Part shown: positions 36,821-47,550 of the stretch, in pieces
How positions within the stretch are numbered: position 1 is the stretch's first letter
Layout of the letters: each line of letters opens with the position of its first letter
From: Epiperipatus broadwayi
Taxonomy: Eukaryota > Onychophora > Udeonychophora > Euonychophora > Peripatidae
NCBI GenBank assembly: GCA_028023455.1
Contig: JAQFVV010012573.1
Span: forward strand, 1,056,001-1,120,000
Length of the DNA stretch: 64,000 bases
Direction of reading: 5' to 3'
The notes under the pieces: model-generated
Databases searched by the model: none
Seen by the model: only the letters and a program-made list of their open reading frames with translations
Told to the model about the DNA's origin: nothing
Position numbers and translations under genes: made by a program

Positions 36821-36877
36821 GTCCCAACTCCTCACTGAAGAGACCCATAGGTCGAAACCGGTCTGGGGATGGGGACC
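36821..36877 (+). ncRNA. Hammerhead ribozyme, type I, intact core
   Basis: A self-cleaving RNA motif in which every conserved element is present. Stem I pairs 36829-36834 with 36864-36869 (six pairs, one G-U) and 36821-36825 with 36872-36876 (five pairs), with an internal loop AAC/TG between. Core CTGAAGA at 36835-36841. Stem II GACC (36842-36845) with GGTC (36850-36853), loop CATA. GAAA at 36854-36857. Stem III is the palindrome ACCGGT (36857-36862), and the predicted cleavage nucleotide is C36863 after GT. The stem I internal loop and loop II are placed as in natural fast hammerheads, where they make tertiary contacts. The zero-loop stem III implies cleavage as a dimer or in tandem transcripts, as known for newt satellite and retrozyme hammerheads. 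Confidence 0.8.
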
Positions 36878-37449
36878 ATGATTTGAATGCCTTCTCTTGT
36901 AGTAGCATTTATCATAAATAAAAAAAAAAAAGCTTGCTTAGAGCTATTAGCACGCTCTTAAATTTAACAAAAAAATAAGTTCAAAAATAGTTTCTTAATT
37001 AAATTTTTTCTAATCTTTCCAAAATACAAATATATTGAAAACAATTTTTATAAATATATATCCATTAAAATAAATATCTGTCTTTATACAAAATATGGCT
37101 GCAGAAAGGAGTTTGCTATTAACTGAAAGGAGACCTTTTGATTTCTCTTGGAGGCCTTAAAGGAACCAAGCAGGACAAAATCCTAATGTCCACTACATAC
37201 ATTCTTGTCATTGCAGCTGTTACTACTATGTGATTATTCATATAGTATACAAACATGGATGGGTTGCTCACCAATATGCATTAGCCAGTGTGGTGAGTTT
37301 ATTGGATTTTGACCTCTGAGTTTATGATCAAGAAACACTATGGTCTTTCTTCTCAGTGCCTGATAAGGCAGAATGAATGTTTCTGTAAATGATAAATATT
37401 TTTCCAATACATATATACAATTATGACAGACAAAAAAAAGCATGGCCAT

Positions 37450-40312
37450 TATTCCCAGGAGGCTATAAAGTCACCAACCAAGGCAGTGGTTGGTAGCTGA
37501 AGGTGGAGGGTGCTAAGAATCCCCTGATTGCAGATCCAAGCTGCCATTTGATGATGACTTTTTATTTAGGTACTTACAACTGCATATCACTTTCAAGTAA
37601 AAGAAGATTGCAAGAATTAGAAGAAGAACTGTCTTATATTAAATGGGACATTATTGGACTTTGTGAAGTTAGAAGAAAAGGTGAAGAGACAATTGATTTA
37701 AAAAGTGGACATATATTCTATTATAAAGGCACAAATATTGGAAATACAAGTGGAGTAGGATTCATTATAAATAAAAAGTGATGGTGTATCAGACAGAATG
37801 GCAAGATTAGTTATACAACTTAATAGAAGATACCAAATACCGATAATTCAGGTTTATATCCCAACAAGTTCTCATAATGATGAAGTAATAGAAGATTTTT
37901 ATATGGATGTACAAAAGGCTTTTGATCACAGTAAACAACATTTTAAAATTTTTTTGGGAGACCTTAATGTTATAATTGGTAAACAAATGAAAATGAAAGT
38001 GCTGTAGGTAATTTTGGTTATGATAATAGAAATGAGAGAAGACATAGACTTGTGGAGTTTGCAGAAAAAGAAAACCTTTATATTATGAATTCTTTTTTTG
38101 AGAAAAATGTTAAAAGAAAATGGACATGGAAGCATCCAAATGAAGGTACGACAGAATTGGATTATATTTTGACTAACCGAAAATACATATTTCAAGATTG
38201 TAATGTTCTTAATAAATTTAAAACAGGAAGTGATCATCGATTAGTAAGATGTAAGATACATATTAATGCAAAACTAGAGAGACAAAAATTATTAAGAAAA
38301 ACAATATTTACAGTTGATATTCCTAATCTTCAGAAACATTCTAATGAATATAAATTAGAACTTATTTGAATGAAATTAATATGAAAATAACTGATACACT
38401 TTTAAAAACTGCAATAAAGATAGCTGGTAGAAAAAAGCAGCAATTGACCAATAAAATTTTTACAGAGACTAGAGAATTTATGAAGAAAAGAAGGAATATG
38501 AAGATATACAAAAATGATGCATTAAAAAGAATTGAATATATCGAATTTTGTAAAATGGTATGGAAAATGATATAAGAAAGTATAACTGTGAACTAGCAAG
38601 GAAAGCTGTAGAAGAAAATAAAAGTCTCAAGAATGTAAAACAACATTTTGGTATTGGTAGGAAATTTATATCTGCAATAAAAAAAGATGGAATTATTATT
38701 AAAAAGACAGATGATATCATGAAATTGGTAGAAGATTTTTATCAAGAATTATATAGTAATAAAGAACAAGTACCTCCTATATCTATTATATATTCTGAAT
38801 TGCCCAGAATTTTAAATGAAGAAGTGAGACATGCAATTAAATGTATGCAGACAGGAAAGGCTCCAGGTAATGATGGAATTATAATGGATATATTAAAAGA
38901 AGCAGGTGAAGAAATATAATTTTTTTTAGCAAAGTTATATACCAAATGTCTAAATGATAAAGATGTACTGGATGATTAGAAGAATGCAGTAATAATATTA
39001 ATATTTAAAAAAGTGATAAAGAAGATATTAGAAATTACAGACCTATCAGCCTTTTATCAGTTTTATATAAAGTTTTTACCAAGATAATTACAACTCATCT
39101 ACAGAGAACATTGGAATTCCACTAACCAAGAGAACAAGCTGGATTTAAAAGTGGTTTTAGTCCAGTAGATCATATCCAGGTATTGAGAGAAGTTATAGAA
39201 AGGACAAATAAATATGAGTTGTCATTATGTTTTGGATTTGTAGATTATAAAAAGGCATTTGATTCTATAAACATTTTTTCAGTGATTAAAACATTGGATC
39301 ATCAAGGTATAGATCCAGGATTATATCATATTTTATAATATATTTATAAAAATGCAACAGCCACAATTAAATTACATAATGATACTGGAAAAATTAACAT
39401 TGAGAAAGGTGTAAGCCAAGGTGACTCCATATCCCCAAAACGTTTTACAGCAGTGCTGCAAGAAGTATTTTGTGGATTAAAATGGGAAACTAAAGGAATG
39501 AAAGTAAATGGAGATTATTTAAGTCATTTAGATTTCACAGATGATTAGTTGTTTTTGCAAATAATGCTTCAGAGCTGCAGGAAATGTTGCAGGAGTTATC
39601 AGATGAAAGTAGGAAAATAGGACTGAAGATAAATGTTAAAAAGTCTAAAGTAATGTTTAATCGATTTGCTCAAAATATGAAAATAAAGATTGATTATGAT
39701 GAATTAGAAGAAGTTAACAGCTATAAATACCTTGGTCAGATTATTTATACAGATGGAAACATAATGGAGGAAATTAATCATAGAATTAAACTTGGTTGGA
39801 GTGCTTTTGGTAAAAATAACTTGATACTAAAAGGAAATATGGCTATGTGTTTGAAAAGGAAGGTTTTTAACAAATGTGTTTTACCAGTTCTTACTTATGA
39901 ATCTGAGACTTGGACTCTTAATAGAAGAGCAATAGAAAGACTTCAGACTATTCAAAGAAGTATGGAGAGATGTATGTTGGGAGTAACAAGAAGAGATCGA
40001 AAATGCAATGTATGGGTAAGAGAACAAACAGGTGTTACTGACCTCATTGGAAAAATTAAAAGATTGAAATGGAGTTGAGCTGGATATATTGCTAGAAGAG
40101 ATAATAATAGATAAACAATTGACAGTTTAAACTGGATCCCAAGAGATTGTAAAAGACCCAGAAAGAGACCGCATGGGAGATGGATGAATGCAATAAGAAA
40201 GTGTGCAGGGGTGATGTGGAGAAGAGATGCTAAAGATCGAAGAAGATGGATTAAACTTGGAGAGACCTTCATCCTACAGTGGATTGATAATGGTTGATGA
40301 TGATGATGATAC
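37450..40312 (+). pseudogene. RTE-clade non-LTR retrotransposon, broken copy
   Basis: A single-ORF endonuclease/reverse transcriptase element with several frameshifts and stops. The endonuclease part reads GTYNCISL, WDIIGLCEVRRKGEE, SGVGFI, QVYIPTSS, FLGDLNVIIGK, ELDYILTNR and GSDHRLVR across three frames (37570-38260). The reverse transcriptase follows: NDGIIMDILKEAGEE, NYRPISLL, EQAGFKSGF, VDYKKAFDSI, GVSQGDSISPKRF, then DFTDD followed by a stop at about 39545, LKINVKKSKV and NSYKYLGQII. The C-terminal part contains LPVLTYESETWTL. It ends in TGATGATGATGATGAT (about 40293-40310), the short 3' repeat typical of RTE. At least six disruptions make it inactive. The 5' end is approximate. Confidence 0.88.
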
Positions 40313-42744
40313 AAAATATTTCTTTTGTTACAATAAAAAATTATATTTTTGTTAACAACAAAAATAAATAAAAAAATATTTGTATCAGAGAGATGTTTTT
40401 ATTTTATTTTACATAATTTGTTTCTAATATCAAAAAATATCATTATTCATTTAATTACCTCTTCTATTGCTTTTTCTGATGAACATTTAAAATCTTTTAA
40501 CTTTTGATTTTGGTATTAAATTATTATTCTATATCAGAAATTTAATAACTTGGATTTCATTTGCAGGAAATCATATTTGAACTTTGCAGTTATTGAAAAA
40601 ATGATTTTTTAATAAAAGAAAATGTTTTTGTCATTCAACAATCAGCAGGAAAATAACCCAAACATTTGATTCCAGAAAATCAACATTTTGTTAATTGAAA
40701 TTTATTTTTAAAATGAAAATGCATAAATGTTAATCTCTGATAAATCTAACAAATCCCGCTTTAAATTATTAAAATTGCTTTGTAGTTTTAAAAATATCTC
40801 AAAAGATCCTAACACAATGTCAGTAATGACATTTAGTGATCAGTTTTCCAAGACATGGCAAAGATAATGACCATATTTTCATTGTTTACATTGTATTAGA
40901 ATTTATTAATTTTGATTTTTTAAAATAAAACAATATTATATTTTGCAAAAAATCAAGTTTTTAGTTACTACAAAATTTTTCTTTAAATAATTTCACAAAT
41001 GGTTTCAAAATAGATTAGAAAAAACTAAATGCATCATCATATGAAGGCAGACTAAAATACTTTGATTTTACTGACTTTTTGAAAATACTGATGTCTTCAG
41101 ATTTCATTTGCTAATTTTAAAAAATCAATATTTAAAAGTACAATATTTTGTGGTTTAAAAAAATCGCAAAATATCTCAAAAGATGACTTTACAAGTGCAA
41201 TTTAACTTATGTGATTATGATAGTTTATAATTGTCATTTTGTTTAATACACCATCCCTTGGCCATTTTTTGGCTATATTTTCTCACTTTATAAAAAACTG
41301 AGCTTAATTTATAATAATATTTTTATTTAAAAAATTTACAGAAATCAGTATTTTAGCAAAAAAAAAAAAAAAAGAATTTTTGTTGCTCTATATGATATTA
41401 CAAAAAGCCAACTATCCAACTTCTTTTACCTTATATGGTGTTGAAAAAGCTGTCAATTTTCACCATTGTTGGATAGGAGGGTCTAACTATCAACATGAGA
41501 AATCACATGCAAAATCTTTTATTCTTTCATAATGGGTTTTGAACATAAAAGCAGATATTTTCTCTAATTATTTATGTTTATAATTAATTTTTACAATATA
41601 TTGACTAATATTACACTTAAATATAGATTTTTTATTCAAAAATATTTAATTTTTGGAAGAAGCATAATCATGCTCAATCATTCAGTGACTGCAAGTAGAA
41701 AACATATTTTTCACAATTATTTACATATTTATAATTATACTCATACACTATATTGACTAATAATGTGACTAAATTTAGATTTTTAAACTAAATGTTTAAT
41801 TTTAGAAAAAACAATAGAGAAATAATCAGTATTTCTACCTCTAAGACAAAAGAAACCAATGGTGACTATACATTGTAATTGATTCAAAAACAATTATTTT
41901 GTTTACGGCAGGAAATTTTTCGCAATTTTTTTTACATTTTTTTATAGTTACGACTTTTTTTAAATATTATATTTGAGTAATTTGGATGTAAAATAATTCA
42001 ATTTTTAAAAGCTAAATTAGAACAATTTTGATTATTTTACTTTAAAATTTTTATGAATAAAAATATAACTAATAAAAAACAATCAAAATTTTATTCAATA
42101 TAATGAATAAAAAAACTTACAGAGAATAGGCTACATGTTTTTCTGGCCAAAGACCTTTATCTTCTTTAAGAAATAATGTTATTCTGGACTTCATTTCTAC
42201 ATTTATTATAATTAGCTTTTATCTGGGTTCATTTCTTTTTTCTTTTAAAATTATAAATATATAGACATACACACTACCAAGATTACTCATCTAATATGTT
42301 GTGAATCATAAAAAATATGAACTAATATTACAAAAATATGCAAAATTCTTGTGACAATAAATACATAAAGTAATAAAAATTAAGGTAAATAAAAAGAAAT
42401 AAACAAAAAATGAAATCTATTTCAAACAATGAATTAACTTACTTTAAATATATTTAAAAAGAAACAAAAATGAACATTATATTTAAACAATTTTTTTAAA
42501 AAAGGTAGTCTATATATAACTATAATTATATTTCATTTATATATATATCTCCAAAAATCTTTCTTAGAGGAACCATGACTGATAAGTTATTATTTACTAG
42601 AATCATGCTGAATAGTGAGAGTTTGATTAGTTTTTCTTGTTTATTCTCTAACTAAAAATATCTAAATGTTGATCAATATTGGATAGTATGATGCATTTCC
42701 AGTGGGCTATCTATCTGGGGAACAATGCCTAATGTAATTAAGAT
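40313..42744. other. AT-rich DNA without recognised features
   Basis: No open frame of interest. Loose similarity of AAATCAGTATTT and TCTCAAAAGAT blocks suggests old internal duplication, but nothing firm. An A run lies at about 41360-41374. Confidence 0.4.
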
Positions 42745-42842
42745 CTGAAAAAAATTAAATTTACCATGTCTGGATTTGAACCCAAGTCACAGAATATTGT
42801 AAACACTACCATTAGATGAAAATGACTTTTTTGTGTAGTATT
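42745..42842 (-). repeat. tRNA-derived SINE-like segment
   Basis: The minus strand carries CTAATGGTAGTG (A-box-like) and, about 30 bp on, TTGGGTTCAAATCCAGAC, a perfect B box (GGTTCAAATCC). Spacing suits a Pol III promoter. The predicted acceptor arm does not pair, so a tRNA-derived SINE is preferred to a tRNA gene. Confidence 0.45.
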
Positions 42843-44707
42843 CCTATGGCCATACTGTTTAACAAGTTCCATTATACTCCAACAACAATACATAGTTTTT
42901 GATGCTTTGGGAATTATGATGATACTGTGATGTCTATATTTTTTTTCATTATTTTAAACCTATTTATAATCTTATATAATAATATGCACAGTTTTATTTT
43001 ATAATAAAAATCATTAAAAATTTATTAGGTGAAAATAAAGCTGAAGATGTCAGCATCAGATGGACTTTTAAAAAGTTACATTATGTAGTTTGCATGTCAA
43101 AGAATTCAAACGTGCCCCCTTTTGATTCTGAATAGGAGTGACAATTTTTGATTGATGGATTATTTAGCCCAAATAAAAATAATAGAAAAATTAAGCTTGA
43201 AAAGAAAAAAATTTAAATTTTAGTAGTTTGTTTACATATTAACAGTTATTTATGCAATATTTTTGTAAAATACTTAATTTAAACCTAAAACATAGATGAC
43301 TACATTTTATTTGAAAATATTTATCTTCAGCTTGTAAATCTTTATCTTCATTTGAAATTGTTGGACATTTTTTTAGAAAAAAAAACACTGCTATTTAATA
43401 ACTTTAGATGGTAGCATTAACATTATCTTAAGTGATAATGAAACCTTGTTTTTTTAAAAGAGTATATTTTAACATAATACTTTCATTGATGTTAAAGTTG
43501 ACAAAATCTAAAAAGATCAACATCTTACAAACTGTGGCTAATATTAAAAAACTTCTCCATTGTTCTTTTGACAAAAGATAATACCCAGAGAGTGTTTGCA
43601 TCTTTCTGATTTAGTTTCCATGTGAAGATTTTAAAGTATATTTTAAAATATTTTTTTACTCGATTACAAATTCTTCTTTTTGCACACTAACTGATTGTTT
43701 TTTATAAAAAAACATAGAGGCAAACTTTTAGTTTATTCATTTATGTTTTATTTTTAGAAAATATAATGTAAGAAAAAAATGAAAGGTTTTATTATATCAT
43801 TATCTGTCAAAACTGGCCTGGCATTAAAATCTTTTAAAATATAGCAATTTTTATATATATTAAATATAGCATTTTTGTAAGAAAATATCAGCTTTTAGAA
43901 CAAAATTTGATAGTCTTATTAAATGTATCTTCATTTATACATATTAAAAAACAAATTTAAACTAAAAATAAATTTGTACATTTCTAGTTTTAGTGTTTAT
44001 ATAAATAATAACAATTATAATACATTGTTGTATTTACAGATCAGATTATTCATTTATAAAATTAAATTAAAACAAAATCCAAGTCCAATTTATTGAGTTT
44101 TAGCATAAAATTAAGTTTGTAAAACAAAAGTCGATCTTTTCCAAAAACTCTTACAGAATGCAATAGAAAGTGTGAGAATGTAAGAGTTTAAAAAGATAAG
44201 ATGTAAAAAGTTTATTACAGTAAGCAGAAGTATTTTTGTAACAAAAATGGCATATTAGCAGTACTGGTAAGAATTTTTTTAAAATTTTAACAATAATAAA
44301 TTTGATGTTTAATTTTAACATATATTTCCTTTTTTTTAATTATGATTAACCTTTAATTTGTTTTGAATATAAAAAATAGAATTCGAATAAGAAATATTTC
44401 ATTTTATTAACTTTTTGAGTAGATGAAACTATATCCAATAATGTCAAGCACCATTGTTATAGTTACAAACTCCATTAGTATTTTATTTTCCTGCTTTATA
44501 AAAGAGCAAATATTAACTATTAGAATGTTTATTATTTGAAAGTTTGCATTTGTAATAATGTAAAGATTATCAATATATGATACAGAAAAAAGGTTTAATT
44601 GTAAAAGATAAAATGTTCTAATAAAAAGAAAGATCTCAATTGAGTCTTTTCAAATAAGAAGATAGATGTGGATTCTAAACAGGTTTGTAAATCACTTATG
44701 TATATAT
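42843..44707. other. AT-rich DNA without recognised features
   Basis: No supported coding, RNA or repeat call. Confidence 0.4.
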
Positions 44708-45945
44708 TGTGATGGTTCAGGTTTTTCACCAGAAGAGGGGGAACTCATCTAACTACAGTCACACCTAGAATCTTTGGATAGGATGCCATGAATGATGCAA
44801 TGAAGGACCTAACTAATAAACATGTGTACATCTAATGGGCTAGCTTTAGATTTACACATTAAATTCAGACACAACTTAGGATAGTTCATCCATACCTCAC
44901 TCCTCTTTCGGATTCCATACATGCCTCAGAATTCAAACCCAAGGAGAATGTTGCATTTGGCTTTTTTCAGGGGTGAAATTACCTTAGATAGCAATTACAA
45001 TATTTTTTAAACATGCAAAATTCTCTATATGTATTGCCACTCAGTGCAAGACAGAGTAATCAGTGGATGCCAGAAGGCTTGTGCATAAAATTCCCTTTTG
45101 GCTTGTGGCCTTTGTCAGTGAAAAGTCTTGGATCTGAGAGTACTGCACCTAGATCTTAGGATCTAATACAAACTTCCAGCAGTCACCTTTTATCTTTACT
45201 TAACTACAAAACTATGAGTCTTAAATTGAAAACACTAATATTTTCAATCCAAGCTCATTAGTTTCTATAGTCATATAGGTCTGAACTCAATTCAGTTCCT
45301 ATATCTTTTGGCATATTTAGTTTTGGTGTTTTTGGTTTTTGATGTTTTGAGATTTAAGTGGCAATACATATAGAGAGTTTTCCCTGTTCTATTGACAGTT
45401 TTAAGCAAGCATAAGAAATGGTGATCATGTGATGCTTGTTGGCTTAAAACCAATCCTGCCTAATAGAAAGGCATCAAATGTATAGGCACTGAACTGAGTT
45501 CAGATCTATATGACTATTATTAATGAACTTGGATTTAAAATATTATAGTGTTTTTAATTTAAGACTCATAGTTTTGTAGTTAAGTAGAGATAAAAGGTGG
45601 CAGCTGGAGGGTTGCAGTAGATCCTAAGATCTAGGTGCAGTGCTCTCAGATCCAAAGCTCCTCACTGACAAAGACCACAAGCCAAAAACTAATCTGGGAA
45701 TATTGGATGAGTAGGCAGTAGATGAAGATTTTATGCACAAGCCTTCTAGCATCCATTGATTGCTCTGGCTTGCACTGTGTGGCAATATGTATAGAGAGTT
45801 TTGCCTGTTTTAATAACAGTTTTAACCAAGCATATGAAATGGTGATCATTTGATGTTTATTGGCGTACAATACTTTTATATGGGTTCTAGTAAAGTATAG
45901 GACTCATTTAACCATATTACTATATGATAATGTAAAAGAAGATAA
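44708..45945 (+). repeat. Dispersed repeat split by a hammerhead element
   Basis: 44708-45002 and 45873-45945 together match the uninterrupted 58136-58478. Shared blocks include GTGATGGTTCAGG, CCAGAAGAGGG, GGATGCCATGAATGA versus GGTTGCCATGAATGA, AGAATTCAAACCC, TTTATATGGGTTC and GACTCATTTAACCAT. The intervening 863 bp is absent from the 58-kb copy. The nature of the repeat itself is unknown; it has no coding signal. Confidence 0.8.
45003..45865. mobile_element. Hammerhead-type foldback element with TSD (copy 5, subfamily A)
   Basis: An 863-bp insertion flanked by TACAATA at 44996-45002 and 45866-45872; the related empty site at 58 kb has one TGCAATA. The plus-strand unit is bracketed by direct repeats starting GTGGCAATA at 45358 and 45779 (period 421 bp). 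An inverted partial copy fills the left side. Hammerhead-like cores: plus strand CTGACAA (45665-45671), then a stem with ACAA loop and AAAAC; minus strand mirror near 45090-45120. Mutations at the G8 and G12 equivalents should abolish cleavage. The outer stem I pairs ATCCAA with TTGGAT. Confidence 0.8.
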
Positions 45946-46879
45946 AGGTGTACCCATGTATGTATGGTTATGAATTGACAAATGAATGGATAAATAAATA
46001 ACTTTGATAAACTAGAGATCATTTAATGAAAACCAAATTAACAATGCTCATTTACAAACAAAATAAAAATTGAAAAACTCTTTTAGCAAAAAAAAATTAT
46101 ATACATGTGTTTGTGTGTCAAGTATGTATTCCTATCATATTAAGGAGCATGATCAAAAGAAAAATTATTAATTCATTGTTAGAATAATCACAAAGCTAAC
46201 TAACTATTTAATAAGATTATATGAAGGTGTGTGCAATAACTTCATAGTCTATTTCCAAGTATATAGGTTCCATCTTCTTTGAGGGCTCCCCTTAACTATG
46301 TACAAGTTGGGTAGAAAAGAACATTCATGCAAGAATATTCATCATCCATACTGAATAAACAAATATAAACAATCATTAGTTAAGAAAAACAAACAAATAA
46401 ACAACCCAAACTCTGTCCTGTAGCAAGTGCATGTTTTTAATATAAAAAGATATGAAATAAAATCTTAATCTTTATTCCATATTGTAGTAAGGATGATGAT
46501 AATACCAAATATCATGTCACTACAGAAAGAGAATTAACCTAAATTTTATTCAAGTAAGAAAAAAAATTGTCTAACTTAACAACATCCCTATCTGCTGCAC
46601 TCTCTTGACTTCAACTACAATAGACCCTTCCAAGTTATAGAGATTTAGGTTTTCAGATATTGAAGTGAAATAAATAAAAAAATACAGAATTCTATGAACA
46701 TATATGTAAATTTAAAAAAAAGATTACACAACAAATTAAGACTCTCTTCAAGTTATCTTGCATAATGTTCATGAATTAGACAATGAATTATAAGTGCACC
46801 TCTAATAGATGCACTTCATCACTGTTCCAGTCATACTTTTATGGCAAGTTATGCATTACTCATGGGGACTCCTCAACAA
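45946..46879. other. AT-rich DNA without recognised features
   Basis: No supported feature. Confidence 0.35.
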
Positions 46880-47420
46880 TGTATTTGGAATGATGTTATT
46901 TCCTATCTTCTGTTGTGTTCATTATGTATCCTTCAGGACATTTAAGACAGGGCATTTGATACTTCATCAGGCATTATACCTTTGAATATTAAATTATCAC
47001 ACTTCCTATGGTCAGGGCTGATAACACTTTAGTATGACACTATTGAATTAGCCAGAGTACATTGTTTTGCAGACTATAAACAATTAAAATTTTCTTAATT
47101 CAGTGCTTGGTATTTATAATTATTATAAACACAAAATTATTCCATCATTTATATATAATAACTATGCTGATGACATTCTATTTTGTTATTTTATCCATAT
47201 TTGAAGAATAGGACAGTCCTTTTTATTTTAAATGTCTATTTAAAGCAGTTCAAATATTTTATCCAATTGCATGAATCTATTAAAATTCTTTCTTTTAAAT
47301 ATTGGCTGCAGATTCTCATAATTTGCTTTACAACAATAAAATGAATAATTTGGAGTGTTTGAATAAGCTGTCCATGTTCTTTTAGACTTGAACATTTAAT
47401 TTTTGGAAGTTGTTGTTATA
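46880..47420 (+). pseudogene. Reverse transcriptase relic, CR1/L2/Jockey-like
   Basis: In one plus-strand frame, a SVLG segment (compare QGSVLGPLLF) is followed about 20 residues later by NNYADDILF (about 47156-47182), the RT active-site box with both aspartates. Stops and frameshifts lie on both sides. Downstream Q-L-H-E-S-I and AADS stretches could be the region that follows the active site in CR1-type elements. The family cannot be fixed from this. Confidence 0.4.
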
Positions 47421-47542
47421 CAGCTTTTGCATCATTTGTAAATAGTAAAATGATGGAAATGAACTGGGTTTTTTTTTATCCACTTCTGTTGTTTAGTATA
47501 GTCATATTTTATTTCCTTCTCAATCACTGTCTGAGCCCTAAT

Positions 47543-47550
47543 AAAATTAC
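47543..47550. repeat. Target-site duplication of TIR element, left
   Basis: AAAATTAC; the right partner at 51041-51048 is AAAATTAT. Seven of eight bases agree. Confidence 0.6.

Larger units (their letters stand above)
36109..36960. mobile_element. Hammerhead-type foldback element (copy 4, subfamily B)
   Basis: Left arm 36177-36520 and right arm 36635-36960 are near-perfect inverted copies (well over 90% by eye). The segment 36109-36207 is repeated directly at 36536-36634, a period of 430 bp. So the minus-strand unit is bracketed by direct repeats and an inverted truncated copy follows. Both arms carry a hammerhead ribozyme (separate entries). A 17-bp tandem duplication (ATGATAAATGCTACTAC) lies at about 36224-36256 in the left arm only. 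The high arm identity indicates a recent copy. Confidence 0.85.

Noticed and set aside
36109-36960. Conventional DNA transposon with long TIRs
   Set aside because: The inverted arms contain ribozyme motifs and a direct-repeat period of 430 bp, shared in plan with the 18.5 and 45-kb elements. A TIR transposon would not explain the direct repeats. Not fully excluded.
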